From positions 25,614,224 through 25,678,223 of the forward strand of contig OZ007582.1 in assembly GCA_963931925.1 (NCBI GenBank): a DNA stretch of 64,000 nucleotides, read 5' to 3'. Below the pieces are notes generated by a model. The model saw only the letters and a program-made list of their open reading frames with translations, ran no database searches and was not told the DNA's origin. Origin of the DNA: Onchidella celtica (taxonomy: Eukaryota > Mollusca > Gastropoda > Systellommatophora > Onchidiidae). Positions 13,370 to 23,040 of this stretch are shown one piece after another (positions within the stretch are counted from its first letter, which is position 1; every line of letters starts with the position of its first letter). The position numbers and the translations under genes were made by a program.

Positions 13370-16300
13370 ATCTTGCTCTGTAATACACACACATATACCT
13401 AGAGTTCAGTGTTAGCCATGTTTGTCAGTAAATAGTTTCATGCATGATTGATACTGTTATGTTCTTCCTGTCACAGGGGGGCTGGTGGTCATTTCCTGAC
13501 CTATCTGTCAGGTCAGCATTGATCATTATTCTCTGGCCTGTCTTCCTACAAGTCATCATTACATACTTCAGTCGAAGACACAGGTGAGAAATGTGTACAT
13601 ACTTTATTCAAAGCTGCGGATGAGAAGTATCATTCTCACTTATTTCCCAACCTCTTTTATCTTAATTTCCTCCATCCATTCCTCACTCCATCATTCCATT
13701 TTTACTGTTGGTGAAAGTTTTACGTTTCACTCCATTAATTCTTTACACAACAACAAGTTAGAATGACTTTATGCAGATTCTAGAGTGGATAGATAGTACA
13801 GGTCACAATCAAATATCAACAGGTACAGAGCACAGTCTTTGTCATATTCTACTGGAGCATTTGACCAAAGGCAGTATGATAGATATAATAAGTTTGAATA
13901 AGCCAGCAGATCATTGTGGGCATTCATTTACATCTCAGAAGAAGTCATGCAAAGAACCACACAAGTGCCTGGTCTACACGTATGCCCAGGTTAAGAATTT
14001 ATCGGTAACACAAATCTGTAGTCCAAAGTACAGTGGAACCCCCATAATAAGACCAGACCAGTGTGTACTTATTAACAGGGTAAAACAAGATGCTATGTTC
14101 TGCGCTAATCCCCCACCCACCTCTACAGAAAAAACCACAGGTCTGTGGCAATGTGTTTACTCCAGTTGTAACTGGGCTGCAATGACACTAAGGCAAATTT
14201 CCCAGTGAGATCAAAGAACTAAACAGAAATACAAAAAAATTTATACCCAATGTCTCACTATTCCAGTAAAAAGGGCAAATAACATGGTCAGGAATATTCT
14301 GTACCCATTGTTTTTTATTAGCATGGTCACCTGCCTTGTTAATACATGATCTACTCCAATGTAATATGAAAATGATGGCAGATCTTGGCCTTCATATCAT
14401 ACTAATTTGTTTTCTTTTGCTGACAGTATTTATGTTTCTAGTGAATTACAAGATGGAATCAGATGCAAAAAAAAAAATCACCCCAAAAACAAGTGTGTTT
14501 CCAGTGGTTTGCTGTACTACTGTAACATTCAATGAATGTGAACAGACTGGCCGTATGGTAGCTAAAGCCCAGCATAGACAATGAGAACGTGACTGGTAGT
14601 GAAAAGACAATGCACAATACATATCTGATGAAGCTGCCTGGTACTGGTGTGACAGATAATGGGGTAGGGGCCCTATGAGGGGACAGTCTGTTTATCTGCT
14701 GGGCTTGGCATCTGTTGGAGGCGCAAGTTTGAAAATTTGCGTTTCTTTTAACCTCAGGGTAAAGGATTGTAAGGAGGTACACAGATGCAATTGATGGCCT
14801 ATGGAGTTGCATACATTATGTACATACTCTTTGGGGGGGGGGGGGTGTCATTCCAGCACATGAAGTGTACATTATTCCCCACCCCCCAAAGTGTACATGG
14901 CCCCATGCCTGGGAAACGTACATGTGCTGATTTTGATTTTTTTTTATATTTCAAACAATAAAAATTGTTGGATTGTGAACAAAAATTGAGTATAGGCTGT
15001 CTGTCTAATGAAACAGTCAAGCAATCCAAGCAATCTGCTTAGTGTTTAAAAACATCAAGGCCTTATAATGGACATTTGCCATTCAAGTAAGCCTTACAGG
15101 AAGGGGGAGCAGGTATTGGAAATATGAAAAGCATGTGAAGGGGAGGGTAAAAAGTGGCCAAAATCCAGCGTTAGTATGTTATGGATGGCCTCTATCAGGA
15201 ATACCAAAACTTTTCAGTTGCCCGTAGAAGGTATTGAAATAGGCCGGACACTTCTATCAAAAAAGAGAAGAAGTTCAAAGTATTACAGAGGCCTACACAG
15301 GGAAGGGACAAGATGGACTGAGAGAGAGAGTCTAGGGCCCATGCAATTCAGTCATTGGTGTATGAGTTGTGGGAGGAAGGTACTCTGTAAATAGTTTGGG
15401 ACCATGAAGTGTACACCCAATGAGCTGGTATGCGTATTACAGTATACTTATTAAATGTACTTGAGTTACGGAGAACAAAAAAACAAAGTATATGGGACTG
15501 AGGAGATGTATAGTTAATAAATGGGATTGTGCATTAAACGAGAATGTATTAACTCTCACCCTGTGCGCGACGGCTTAAAGCCCATTGTCCGGTCAGCCAC
15601 CTTACTCACGGAGAATCTTATCTGGGGTCACTGACCCTTGCCGCTATAATGATGACCACATACGCTGTCCACCTGGTTCGGTTTGTATTGATCGGTATGA
15701 AAACATTCGCTGCTATGCCTTATCACGCTTGATAATGAATTAACCAGCAAAACCTTAGTCTGTCAGTCTCTAACCAATGATCTGACTTATGATACCAAAC
15801 TGGCAGCTGTAGTTTTCGTGAGAACGAAGCATGATAACTAGCCACGCCCTCCCAAGCCCTACACAAATGGTTTCATCCTGATTGACACATACTGATAAAC
15901 CAATGTGGGCATTTGGGCCAAAGATTATTTCAGAGCTTGTTTCTGATTGGTTCTTAGATACAGACAACTCCAGATGATGGTCAGCTTGTGAGAAAATGAG
16001 ATAATATTGCAAATTTGTTGAGCAACAGTTCGCATGTCGTTGTTACATCATTTGAAAGTGTGGGGAGAGCCTTTGAAAGCTTAGTCCTTGTGATTCCGAC
16101 CAGTGGTTCACTGGTTAACATGTCCATGTCACAATGCCTTTGATTTAGAAGAGATACAGTGAACAATAAGACGGTGGTTACATCTCAAAAAGGTCAGTGA
16201 CCCGATGTGTGAAAATACAGCATGCTCGTGACGCGGCCAGCTTGACCTTGCCGACTAAAGCCGCCCGTGCGGAGTGAGCGCTTGTGAGTCGATACCGACA

Positions 16301-16432
16301 TTTACCGCCCTGCGCAGGGTGAGGGTTAAGTGGATTCCACTGTGCAAATGTATAAGTAGCTTAAATTTGTCATTTTGTCTATTTCTGTGTGACTTCTTTT
16401 ATTTGTCCTTTTTCAGAAAACTTGGCAGATAG
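5952..16432 (+). CDS. ACBD5: ACBD4/5-type acyl-CoA-binding, tail-anchored protein (3' eight exons)
   Basis: Eight exons join in phase: 5952-6114, 6651-6776, 7136-7386, 7843-8194, 8573-8796, 9895-9924, 13477-13583 and 16417-16432. They total 1269 nt, or 422 codons plus TAG. In order the protein has the last helix of the acyl-CoA-binding domain (I-V-E-T-M-P-Q-T-E), an acidic stretch, an FFAT-like motif E-F-C-D-T-S-D, a Gly-rich segment, a coiled coil (L-N-E-Q-I-V-V-T-L-L-R-L-Q) and a C-terminal membrane segment after W-W-S-F-P, ending in basic residues. Vertebrate ACBD5 has the same order. That family is anchored in peroxisomes, binds very-long-chain acyl-CoA and tethers peroxisomes to the ER through VAP proteins; its role here is inferred. 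ACBD4 is the alternative name. The N-terminal ACB exons are not in view. LINE, Tigger-like and piggyBac-like elements fill the introns. Confidence 0.9.
6651..6776 (+). CDS. ACBD5: ACBD5-like exon: linker
   Basis: The acceptor is CTAACAG at 6644-6650 and the donor GTAAGT at 6777. Both ends are phase 1, matching the neighbouring exons. It encodes a polar linker of about 42 residues (E-S-E-T-M-N-H-S-Y) after the ACB domain. No domain is seen; it is supported mainly by splice sites and the frame being held. Confidence 0.75.
7136..7386 (+). CDS. ACBD5: ACBD5-like exon: acidic region with FFAT-like motif
   Basis: The acceptor is CATCACAG and the donor GTAAAT at 7387. It encodes G-G-L-E-S-E-E-E-E-R, many Asp/Glu, and N-E-E-F-C-D-T-S-D-E at 7348-7377. 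The core E-F-C-D-T-S-D (7354-7374) with acidic residues upstream fits an FFAT-like motif, the VAP-binding signal of ACBD5. It enters in phase 1 and leaves in phase 0. The frame is open only in this phase, and the overlapping ORF track frames do not show it. Confidence 0.85.
7843..8194 (+). CDS. ACBD5: ACBD5-like exon: Ser/Gly/Arg-rich linker
   Basis: The acceptor is CATCTTTCAG at 7833-7842; the donor is GTCAGT at 8195, phase 1. It encodes about 117 residues: a Ser/Thr-rich first half and an R-G-G-E-E-Q-E-R-W-R type basic end, like the poorly conserved region between FFAT motif and coiled coil in ACBD5. No globular domain is visible. Confidence 0.8.
8573..8796 (+). CDS. ACBD5: ACBD5-like exon: Gly-rich segment and coiled coil
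   Basis: The acceptor is AATTTCAG and the donor GTAATG at 8797, phase 0. It encodes a run of Gly/Ser/Arg, then S-D-L-N-E-Q-I-V-V-T-L-L-R-L-Q-H-D-M and L-N-S-L-E-A-L. This is the most conserved block with vertebrate ACBD5 (L-N-E-Q-I-A ... R-L-Q-E-D-M). The heptad-like leucines predict a coiled coil, probably for dimerisation. Confidence 0.9.
8898..9629 (+). mobile_element. 5'-truncated L2/CR1-like LINE
   Basis: It lies in the ACBD5 intron between 8796 and 9895, in the same orientation. It carries only the C-terminal part of the RT ORF, then a short 3' UTR with (GA)-rich sequence. The end is a hairpin (GCGCATT ... AATGCGC, 9561-9588), the word TATAAATGTAA, and a (TTA)n tail to 9629. This hairpin plus microsatellite tail is typical of L2-clade LINEs. 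Confidence 0.88.
8905..9442 (+). pseudogene. L2-like LINE ORF2 C-terminal fragment
   Basis: The translation reads I-S-L-V-R-K-Y-L-N-E-E-T-T-K-T-L-V, then S-R-L-D-Y-C-N-S-L-L-A-G and L-Q-V-I-Q-N-N-A-A-R, then H-W-L-P-V-K-Q-R-I. These are the signature of the region after the RT domain in L2/CR1 elements. About 175 codons survive without a stop. The RT catalytic core and endonuclease are absent through 5' truncation, so this copy is dead. The ATG at 8804 lies in unrelated intron sequence. Confidence 0.88.
9895..9924 (+). CDS. ACBD5: ACBD5-like 30-nt microexon (basic linker)
   Basis: CTCTCTGACAG precedes a 30-base exon encoding E-R-D-K-K-A-K-K-A-K; the donor is GTTGGT, a weak but valid GT. It is phase 0 on both sides, so skipping it keeps the frame. 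It places a strongly basic linker between the coiled coil and the membrane anchor. The call rests on splice signals, phase and position. Confidence 0.65.
9992..11183 (+). mobile_element. Tigger/pogo-like element split by a piggyBac-like insertion
   Basis: The left end, after TA, is CAGTGGAACCCTCTTAATAG. It shares C-A-G-T-G-G-A-A-C-C-C and ACCAGACCA ... TACTTATTAA with the element at 14031. The right end (11154-11183), read in reverse, gives GTTGGAACTC and TTTTAATAAGTATAC, a degenerate copy of the left end. Only about 90 bases of this element remain outside the inserted 1.1 kb. It has no coding capacity. Confidence 0.6.
10048..11149. mobile_element. non-autonomous piggyBac-like element
   Basis: TTAA stands on both sides (10044-10047 and 11150-11153). 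The inverted ends begin CCCTCGTCCCACG on the left and CCCTCGTCCTGCGG on the right (reverse complement). Near the right end GGCCTCCCGC is repeated (about 11040 and 11131), a subterminal repeat. TTAA duplication and C-rich ends are the piggyBac hallmark. No transposase ORF is seen. Confidence 0.75.
11184..13476. other. intron sequence with an unexplained ORF
   Basis: This is part of the long ACBD5 intron. It holds a plus-strand 94-codon ORF at 12591-12875 with no recognised domain and, about 310 bases upstream, a TATAAA at 12277. A (TC)n array lies at 13327-13366. Codon content of the ORF looks moderately gene-like, and it may be a relic of another mobile element. Confidence 0.35.
13327..13366. 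repeat. (TC)n microsatellite
   Basis: About 20 uninterrupted TC dinucleotides lie in the ACBD5 intron, about 110 bases before the membrane-anchor exon. The tract could add to pyrimidine content near the acceptor but is too far upstream to be the acceptor tract itself. Confidence 0.95.
13477..13583 (+). CDS. ACBD5: ACBD5-like exon: C-terminal membrane anchor
   Basis: The acceptor is TTCCTGTCACAG and the donor GTGAGA at 13584, phase 2. It encodes W-W-S-F-P-D-L-S followed by about 18 hydrophobic residues (A-L-I-I-I-L-W-P-V-F-L-Q-V-I-I) and R-R-H. The W-W-x-F plus membrane span is the hallmark tail of ACBD4/5, which are tail-anchored to peroxisomes. Confidence 0.92.
14031..16342 (+). mobile_element. 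Tigger/pogo-like element with nested piggyBac-like insertion
   Basis: After TA, the left end is CAGTGGAACCCCCATAATAA, then ACCAGACCAG and TACTTATTAA. The right end, read in reverse from 16342, is CAGTGGAATCCACTTAATAC. Ends beginning CAGTGGAA and a TA target fit Tigger/pogo elements. The right flank is TG, not TA, so the duplication is imperfect or mutated. The interior shows no transposase. It lies wholly inside the last ACBD5 intron. Confidence 0.65.
15553..16325. mobile_element. non-autonomous piggyBac-like element
   Basis: TTAA flanks both sides (15549-15552 and 16326-16329). The ends are CTCTCACCCTGTGCGC on the left and CCCTCACCCTGCGC on the right (reverse complement). A subterminal inverted pair GGTCACTGACC / GGTCAGTGACC also occurs (about 15634 and 16195). 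No ORF of note. It sits within 20 bases of the right end of the surrounding Tigger-like element. Confidence 0.8.
16417..16432 (+). CDS. ACBD5: ACBD5-like terminal coding exon
   Basis: The acceptor CCTTTTTCAG precedes an exon that completes an Arg codon and adds K-L-G-R and a TAG stop at 16430-16432. The resulting R-R-H-R-K-L end matches the basic tail after the membrane anchor in ACBD5 (R-R-R-K-L). It is short, but phase 2 and the peptide both fit. Confidence 0.8.
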
Positions 16433-16690
16433 AACTTCTTTCCCTACAAACTCCACTGTATGCTGAACTGTTGAGTTGAGGTAGAGGCTATCCACATTTA
16501 ACATATTTGTCATCTGGCCAGATCAGTGGAGATGGTTCAAGCAGAGATGTAAAATTTCCAGATTTTAGTCTATTCTAGTTTTTTCAGATATTTGAATTTG
16601 CAATACATAAAGTATGATTTTATTTGACAGTTTTTAATGAAATTTCAACAATAGGAAATGGTAAAGTATACATAAAAATAACTTCTGGAA

Positions 16691-16696
16691 AATAAA
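16691..16696 (+). terminator. candidate polyadenylation signal of ACBD5-like gene
   Basis: AATAAA lies about 260 bases after the stop codon. It is plausible for the 3' UTR, but no transcript evidence is available. Confidence 0.4.
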
Positions 16697-16732
16697 ACAG
16701 GAAACACACAAAACTTGAAATGGCATCTAGCC

Positions 16733-19160
16733 TGGAACAATGTCCAAACATTTCTGTGACTTGCCAGTGCCACACGTGTATGGTTTTATTTGACCCCTAC
16801 CATCGTTCTGACATTCACAGATTGAGTCACTTTCATCTGTATTGCTGCCATCCAAATTCAACTCATGTGTCTGCACATGTCAGTCTAACATGGATACAAG
16901 AAAAATGACTTGATACAGTGTAACTGCAATTTGTTTTGGTGTGTTGAAATCAGTGCAATAACAGTGTTTGTGTAAGAGAGAGAGAGAGATCATCTTAGAC
17001 TAATTTATGAACAAACAAAACAAAGACCGTAAAGGTAGAAACAACCATAGTGACCTAGCTCAGTATTGGATTTGGTGGAGGTCTTTAAATTGCTAGAGTT
17101 GGAACTGGCCATGTTTGAAATTGTTCCAGTATCAGTGATGGCATGATTTTGTCAGATAGAAACATGAGGAAATTGAAAAGGAAAAATCACGAAATACACT
17201 CTTGAATGAAGTGCCATGCAAGAAGACATGAAATTCCCTAAAATTTAGGAATAATGAGAAAGTTGTCATTTTACATAGCTCCCAGTCTAAATTTGCAATA
17301 TTGATATACATTTTATAAATTGATAAACCCATTAGAGAAATGAAGTGTGTCATCATTGTGCAGTCACCATTTTTCTATTCTAACTTCAGCTATTCTTTAC
17401 CGGCAAATGTGGCTGGAGCTCCGCTGCAGTATATTCTTACAGGTGGAAGTGGTCAGATTACAGGTGTGTTTCACTTTGCCGGTTATTCAAACATTCCAGA
17501 TTTGGATTGTGTCGAAAAGGTTTAGCATTTCCTGGTATGAGTTGATCCACAGGCCATAATGTACATCATGTTTTTTGTTGTATTTTTTATCGTCCTCTGA
17601 ACTCTCCATGATTTCTTGTGATTTTTGAACAAATTTGCTCTGTCAGATTAGAGCAAACGTGTTTTGTAAACTGTGGTTTATATCATTTCAGTTTTGAGAG
17701 GGAGATGGCGTCACTTCAGCCTGATTTAATCTCTCAGTTTCATTTAAAAGAGTCAGTGGACCAGTGCGCGACCAGCCCGCGGTGTGGCTAGATCGCACAG
17801 CTGATCTCGGGCTCGTTTGAGCTGTTCATAAATTTTACAGTGATTTCCCCTTGGCCGATACATGAAGTACTGCTTCCGCTGTAGAATTCCCGCCATTTTC
17901 TACATGTGATTTCAGTCATCAAAGTTCCACCTCAACAAAACATTGCCTTGGAAAAAATTTGGTGAGTTTCTTAACTACTACTATAGTGACTTCATTATTC
18001 TTATTCGTAGTTCTTATATCGACATATAGGTCAGTAGGTGCCATTTCATTGGTTTCCTTTGCACAAAACTCGCGTGATGCTTAAGATAGAAGAGATAGGG
18101 TGGTGGCCGCAGCTAGGGCAGGCAAAAATTTATGTCTGACCATCTGCATCCAGAATGGCCACACCCAAGGCAGACAACATAAACATGGGGTCTGGTTGCG
18201 GCCAAGATCAGGGCTAAATAATAAAGCACACACAGATATTGCTACGTCAATAGGTAGTCCAAACTGGACCGCTAAAGGGGCGAAATCCCGTTTTGGCATA
18301 ATTGTAGGCCAACATTACAAGGCTATTACTGTTGTGCATTTATGTGAAACGCCATGTATCCTACATCAAAATAAAGTTCAATCTTTCCTCTGACAAAATA
18401 CACTTCCTTTTGCATTGTTTAATGTGTTAAGCTGTGTGTTTTTATAGCTTGAACAGGACATAGTCTTGCCGTTTTCGCTCTGAGCTGCGCGCACTGAATT
18501 GACTCCCTCATAACAAAGGGTCACAGCGCATCGATCTGATGTAGCGCACGTGTTTGAAAATAAGTCACATAGAAAGCCAGATAAATGAGGTTTAATTCAA
18601 TGTATTTTTTCATCGCGGTTTAAGTTGAAATTCTTTTGAAAATCATTTGTTGAAAAGTTTGTAGACCGAGAAACTAGCGGAAACGTTTATTGATCAGGAT
18701 CAAAATAATATGCAAATAAACATCAGCCTTTATATTATAACGGGATGCCAAGGTGAGACATGGGGCATGTTTCAGAGCGAAGCGCTCGAAAAAAATTAAG
18801 TGTAGTGTACACCCCCTTGATTTGGATACTGAGAATTTTTAATGCTGTGGCTCAATAAACCGTCACTTTGTGGGCGGTCAAAGTTGGCTTCGCGGCTGAT
18901 GACACAATTACCACAAATTTTTAAAAATTGAAAATGCCACAACTTTCTTAGATATGGAGATACAAAGTTGGTATCAAAATTCCTAGAATACTGAGATCTA
19001 TCCATTGGAAGACAAAACTTATTGAAATAGCGACTTTCCAAAATCAGTTTGAGGTACCTAATGTCAATGCATTGCAGATTTATCGAAAATTCTAGATCTA
19101 GATCTGGATTAAGATTGAATCTAGGTCTAGTGACACAAATCTGGCTTTTTTTTTTTTGAC
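16733..19160. other. intergenic, no gene recognised
   Basis: No ORF carries a recognisable domain. There is a (GA)n patch near 16977-16989 and G+C-richer patches near 17770 and 18480. A weak inverted pair, AGAGTCAGTGG... near 17742 and ...TTGACTCCC near 18500 sharing CAGTGCGCG, may be the ends of an old transposon. Confidence 0.4.
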
Positions 19161-21408
19161 AGACACAGTGGCTGCTAATTCAGAGAGAAAATGGACCCAG
19201 AAATCGTTGGAGAACGCCATAGAAGAAGTGAAGAGAGGACTTGGTAAACGGAAGGCAGCTGAGAAGTATGGGATCCCTTGGTCGACTTCCTGTGACAAGC
19301 TCTCTGGGAGACAAAAATTGGATGGAACAGCGCCTCAGACATACCTGACTCCACAAGAAGAAGAGGAAATCATTATCTACCTCAAGGGGCGAGTGAGCGG
19401 GCATTCGGGAGAAGTAAAAAAGACCTCCTGGTGGCAGTTCAAGAAATGCTGAACTGCAAACTGCAGAATAAGGGAGACAAAATGGCCGAACAATAAACCA
19501 TCAAACAAGTGGCTGTTCACTAAACGCCACCCTGCATTGGTCTTCAGAAAATCCCATAAACTTGGCAAAAGAAAGGGTGGTCACAAAAGAGTCCATTTTG
19601 AAGTGTTTCACTGACTTCACTGAGTGTTGAAGAGTCATGATCCAGCCATTTTGCTTGAACCACAGCAAATGTACAATTGTGATGAATCAGGTTTTAGTAT
19701 TTGATTCCACAACTGGAAAAGTCATCATTTGTTGGAACAAAATTTGTGTACCAGCTGGGCACTGAGCAGAAGACGTTGACCACTGCTCCCTGCTGCTGCA
19801 GTGCAAGTGGACACTTCGTCTGGCCTGCCCTGGTCTATCCAGGGACACAGTTCAGAGGGTTTAGGGGGCCTTCTTCTTCAAAGAGTCATTCATCACTAAG
19901 TCAAAGAATGTTTGGACAAATCAAGAAGTATTTGTCCAATGGCTCGAAATAGTCTTCATACCGCAAACTAATATGATGGCTAAGCCCCTGGTGCTACTTG
20001 TTGATGGCCATGTGAGCCACTAGTCAGTCCAAGCTGCACAACTCTGTCGTAAAAACGGGATAATACTGTACCCTCTACGGCCACATGCATCACACATTGT
20101 GTAACCCTTGGATGTGGGGGTATTCAAAATGATGAAGGCAGAATTCCATAAAGCTGTTAAGAAACACAACGAGGTGTAAATAATCACTAAAGGGACATTT
20201 GCTCCAGTCTTTAACTCTTTTAGGCCGTAACAACACTCCCAGCGTTCACCGTGACAGTCATTTTGCCGTAAGAATGCTGCCAGCGATCGTCGCAGTTCAG
20301 TCCACTTTTGTTTTGTTAATTATCCGAAATGCGGATGTTGCGAAGCGTTGGCAATCATTTAGAAGTGAAAAGCTGAAAGGAAAACTGCAATCATCAAATT
20401 ATCTTGAACTTGTGATTTTTCTGCGAGATATCATTGATTTTTGTGAATCTTTTCAATTTTTTGGACGACACCAGTGACCTCGCTAAAATGCCCATAGAAA
20501 CCTTCAAAATGGACATAATTGAACCCTGTAAGGACCTCCCTATTCATAATTGAATTAACTGCAAAGAATAACCAGTCCTGGAGTAAAATACAGTGGATTA
20601 TCTAAAAAATTGTGGTGAGTTACATAAATGTGTGTTGTTTTTTTTCACCGTTTCACTTTTTCTTCATTTTTCTCACTCTTACAGTTACACTTACCACACA
20701 CATCAAAATGCACAACAAACACTATATTTGGTATATAACATGTACATTATGCACATATTTTTATTTTTTGTGATTTTTTAAAAAAAATGGGTGGTCTGCT
20801 AAAATCCACGCTTGGAAAAAATTCCAGCCATAAGGAGGCATACGAGAACCTTGTGGCTAGGAACCTTGCTGCCTCGGCCTTTTGAAACAGTGGTCTGTTT
20901 CCTCGGGTACATCAAATATAGAGAGGAACAAGGTTCTCCCAAGTAATGCAGTGTCGTTCGTAGACACAAATGGAAACCAGAACATAAACAATGAGGGAAA
21001 CGAAAATAAGAACAAAGCCCCTGCTGAAGAAACCAGCACCACTGATCTCAACAGTGACACACTTTCTACTTTTGCTCAACCTCCCGCAGACACTGGCGCA
21101 CAACCCAATGCCTCGACATGTGTCATATCCAGCACCACTCATGTCGACAATGACACCGTTTTTTCATCCCACCAAATTCAAGCTACATCTGTTCAGCCTG
21201 TCGCAGGCACAAGCAACACAACCCAATTCCTTGACTGATGTGTCATCCAACCTCAGAAAGTTTGGTATGATCTGTGGACAGCTTGATAGTGCCACAGTGG
21301 ATCTTTATTTTCAAAGGCTTGAAAAGGGATATGATTGTGAGGATCCAGTGTATTCTCGTATTCTCTGTGGCGCCAGTACCAAGTCATCTTGTCACAGAGC
21401 CATATAAG

Positions 21409-22500
21409 ATAAGATAAGATAAGATAAATTTTATTCGTCCTTGTACAAGGAAATTTGTTTTGATCATTGAATACATAACAATACAGTTACAGAAGCAGAA
21501 AGTATGATACATAGCGAGCACACACACATATATACACACACACTGATAAATTAACTAAATTAACAAAATTAACAGTGCACACAATATGCTTCCCTAACTA
21601 AAACACATTGACCTGACACGCAGGACATAATTCAACTGTGCACAGATTACGATCAAGATGACGACATTATTGTAACATCCTAGTTGATGATGGAATAAAC
21701 GATTTAAAGTAGCGCTCAGTTTTAGTTTTCTTTGACAACAGCCTTAAACTTCTTACAGATCTTATATATTCCTTGTTCAGGGGATGTTGGGGGTCATTTA
21801 TAATAATATTAGCTTTTTTAATACAAGCACCAGTGTACAGCTCATCAAAATATGGCAGATCACAGATACAAATTTTTGATGCTTTTTTAATTAAATTATT
21901 GATCTTATTTTTATCTTTTTGTAAGATGTTTCCTCCCCAACAGACAACTCCATACATCAAAACGCTCTGAATAGCCATGGTGTAAAATATTTTCAGAATG
22001 CTTTTGCTAACTTTTAAAAAGCAGAGCTTTCTGAGGAAATACATGCGCTGGTTGGCTTTCTTGTATACATATGTTACATGCGCATGCCAGTTAAGCAATG
22101 AATCAATAGTAATGCCAAGATATTTGGCCTCTGTGACAATTTCAACCTCTTCATTGTTGATAGTAAGAGGGCAAACAGGATCGTTGTTATTTTTCCTAAA
22201 GTCAAAAACAAGCTCTTTTGTTTTCTTAACATTCAGTAGAAGATAGTTGTTATTACACCAACAATGAAAGGATTGTACAATGTTAGAATATTCATGGCCA
22301 GAGTTAGGTAAAAGGCCTAAAATAGCAGAGTCGTCGGCAAATTTAAGAAGGTAAACGTTGTTGTGTGTCACAGTGAAATCATTTGTATACAATGTATACA
22401 AGGCAGGTGACAGCACGCAGCCTTGTGGCGCTCCTGTGTTTGTTGTGAGTAATTTGGAAAATGTGTTGTTTATATCCACAAACTGGCTTCTCTGTGTTAG
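21409..22500 (-). mobile_element. 5'-truncated Rex1/Babar-like LINE
   Basis: Read on the minus strand, RT coding sequence runs to a stop at 21667. A short 3' UTR follows, ending with AATAAAATTTATC and a (TTATC)n tail at 21409-21427. A pentamer tail of this kind is typical of Rex1-type LINEs. It lies inside the pogo-type transposase relic, antisense to it. The right (5') border is placed near 22500, where RT homology stops and the transposase tail resumes; exact target-site duplications were not resolved. Confidence 0.8.
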
Positions 22501-22505
22501 AACAA
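21667..22505 (-). pseudogene. Rex1-like reverse transcriptase fragment
   Basis: The frame starts within the RT domain at N-T-G-A-P-Q-G-C-V-L-S-P (B motif). It continues with the catalytic L-K-F-A-D-D-S-A-I (C motif), then K-K-T-K-E-L-V-F-D-F-R and Y-L-G-I-T-I-D, and ends R-Y-F-K-S-F-I-P. This order is that of the Rex1/Babar group. About 280 codons remain open, but the endonuclease and RT fingers are missing. The ORF runs further upstream to 22935 only because the antisense of the Lys/Glu-rich transposase tail is open; those extra residues are not part of the LINE. Confidence 0.82.
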
Positions 22506-23040
22506 CAGTGACGGAACACAAGGAACCTGAACCTCCCTCCAAAGATCCCCTAACTAAAATGCCCTGCCTCATCAGTGGCCAAGAGTTCATTGATTGCCTG
22601 ATTGACAAAGAACAAAAACAAAAAGATGAAGAGGCAAGAAAAGCCAAATGGAAAGATGACATGGAAGTCATCAAGAAAAACCATGCACTCATGGAGTGCA
22701 GAAGACAAAAAAAAAAGAGGAAAGAGAAACGCAGAGACAAGAAAAGGAAGCTCAGAGAGAAAACAGAACGAGGGAATTGGAGGAAAAAGGCGGAAGAAAG
22801 AGGAGGAAAAGAAGGAAAGGATTGGAGGGAAGAAGTTAAAAGGCAAGGGGAAGAAAAAACAGCCATGCAGTTAAATTGTGACTCAGAGATGATACTGGAT
22901 GATGACGAGGATTTAGACTTTTGTCTGATGGACATGGAGGAGTCTGTGGATGTGGAGCTATGGTTGGAAGAACTGGAGAGACAGGAGTTGGGAGGAGAAA
23001 CGACACAGATAGTAGGTACATGTGCAAGAAATGGTTAGGC

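Larger units (their letters stand above)
19165..23037 (+). pseudogene. pogo-type (HTH_psq/DDE) transposase relic
   Basis: The translation in shifting frames follows a pogo-type transposase. At 19190-19400 is a psq-type helix-turn-helix (R-K-W-T-Q-K-S-L-E-N-A-I-E-E-V, then A-A-E-K-Y-G-I-P). A CENP-B-like second helix region follows near 19500 (F-T-K-R-H-P). The first catalytic Asp region Y-N-C-D-E-S-G-F is near 19680, the core S-A-S-G-H-F-V-W-P-A-L-V-Y-P-G at 19795-19850, and the second Asp L-L-V-D-G-H near 19990. R-P-H-A-S-H and P-L-D-V-G-V-F follow. A Lys/Glu-rich charged tail lies at 22500-23037. Stops and frameshifts break it, about 0.6 kb at 20215-20880 does not match, and a LINE interrupts it at 21409-22500. 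Confidence 0.8.

Noticed and set aside
20214..20560. Further piggyBac-like left end (TTAACTCTTTTAGGCC) inside the transposase relic
   Set aside because: No matching right end next to a TTAA was found.
22510..22935. N-terminal 140 residues of the minus-strand ORF (Ser/Phe/Leu-rich)
   Set aside because: Antisense of the Lys/Glu-rich transposase tail; RT homology begins only near 22505.
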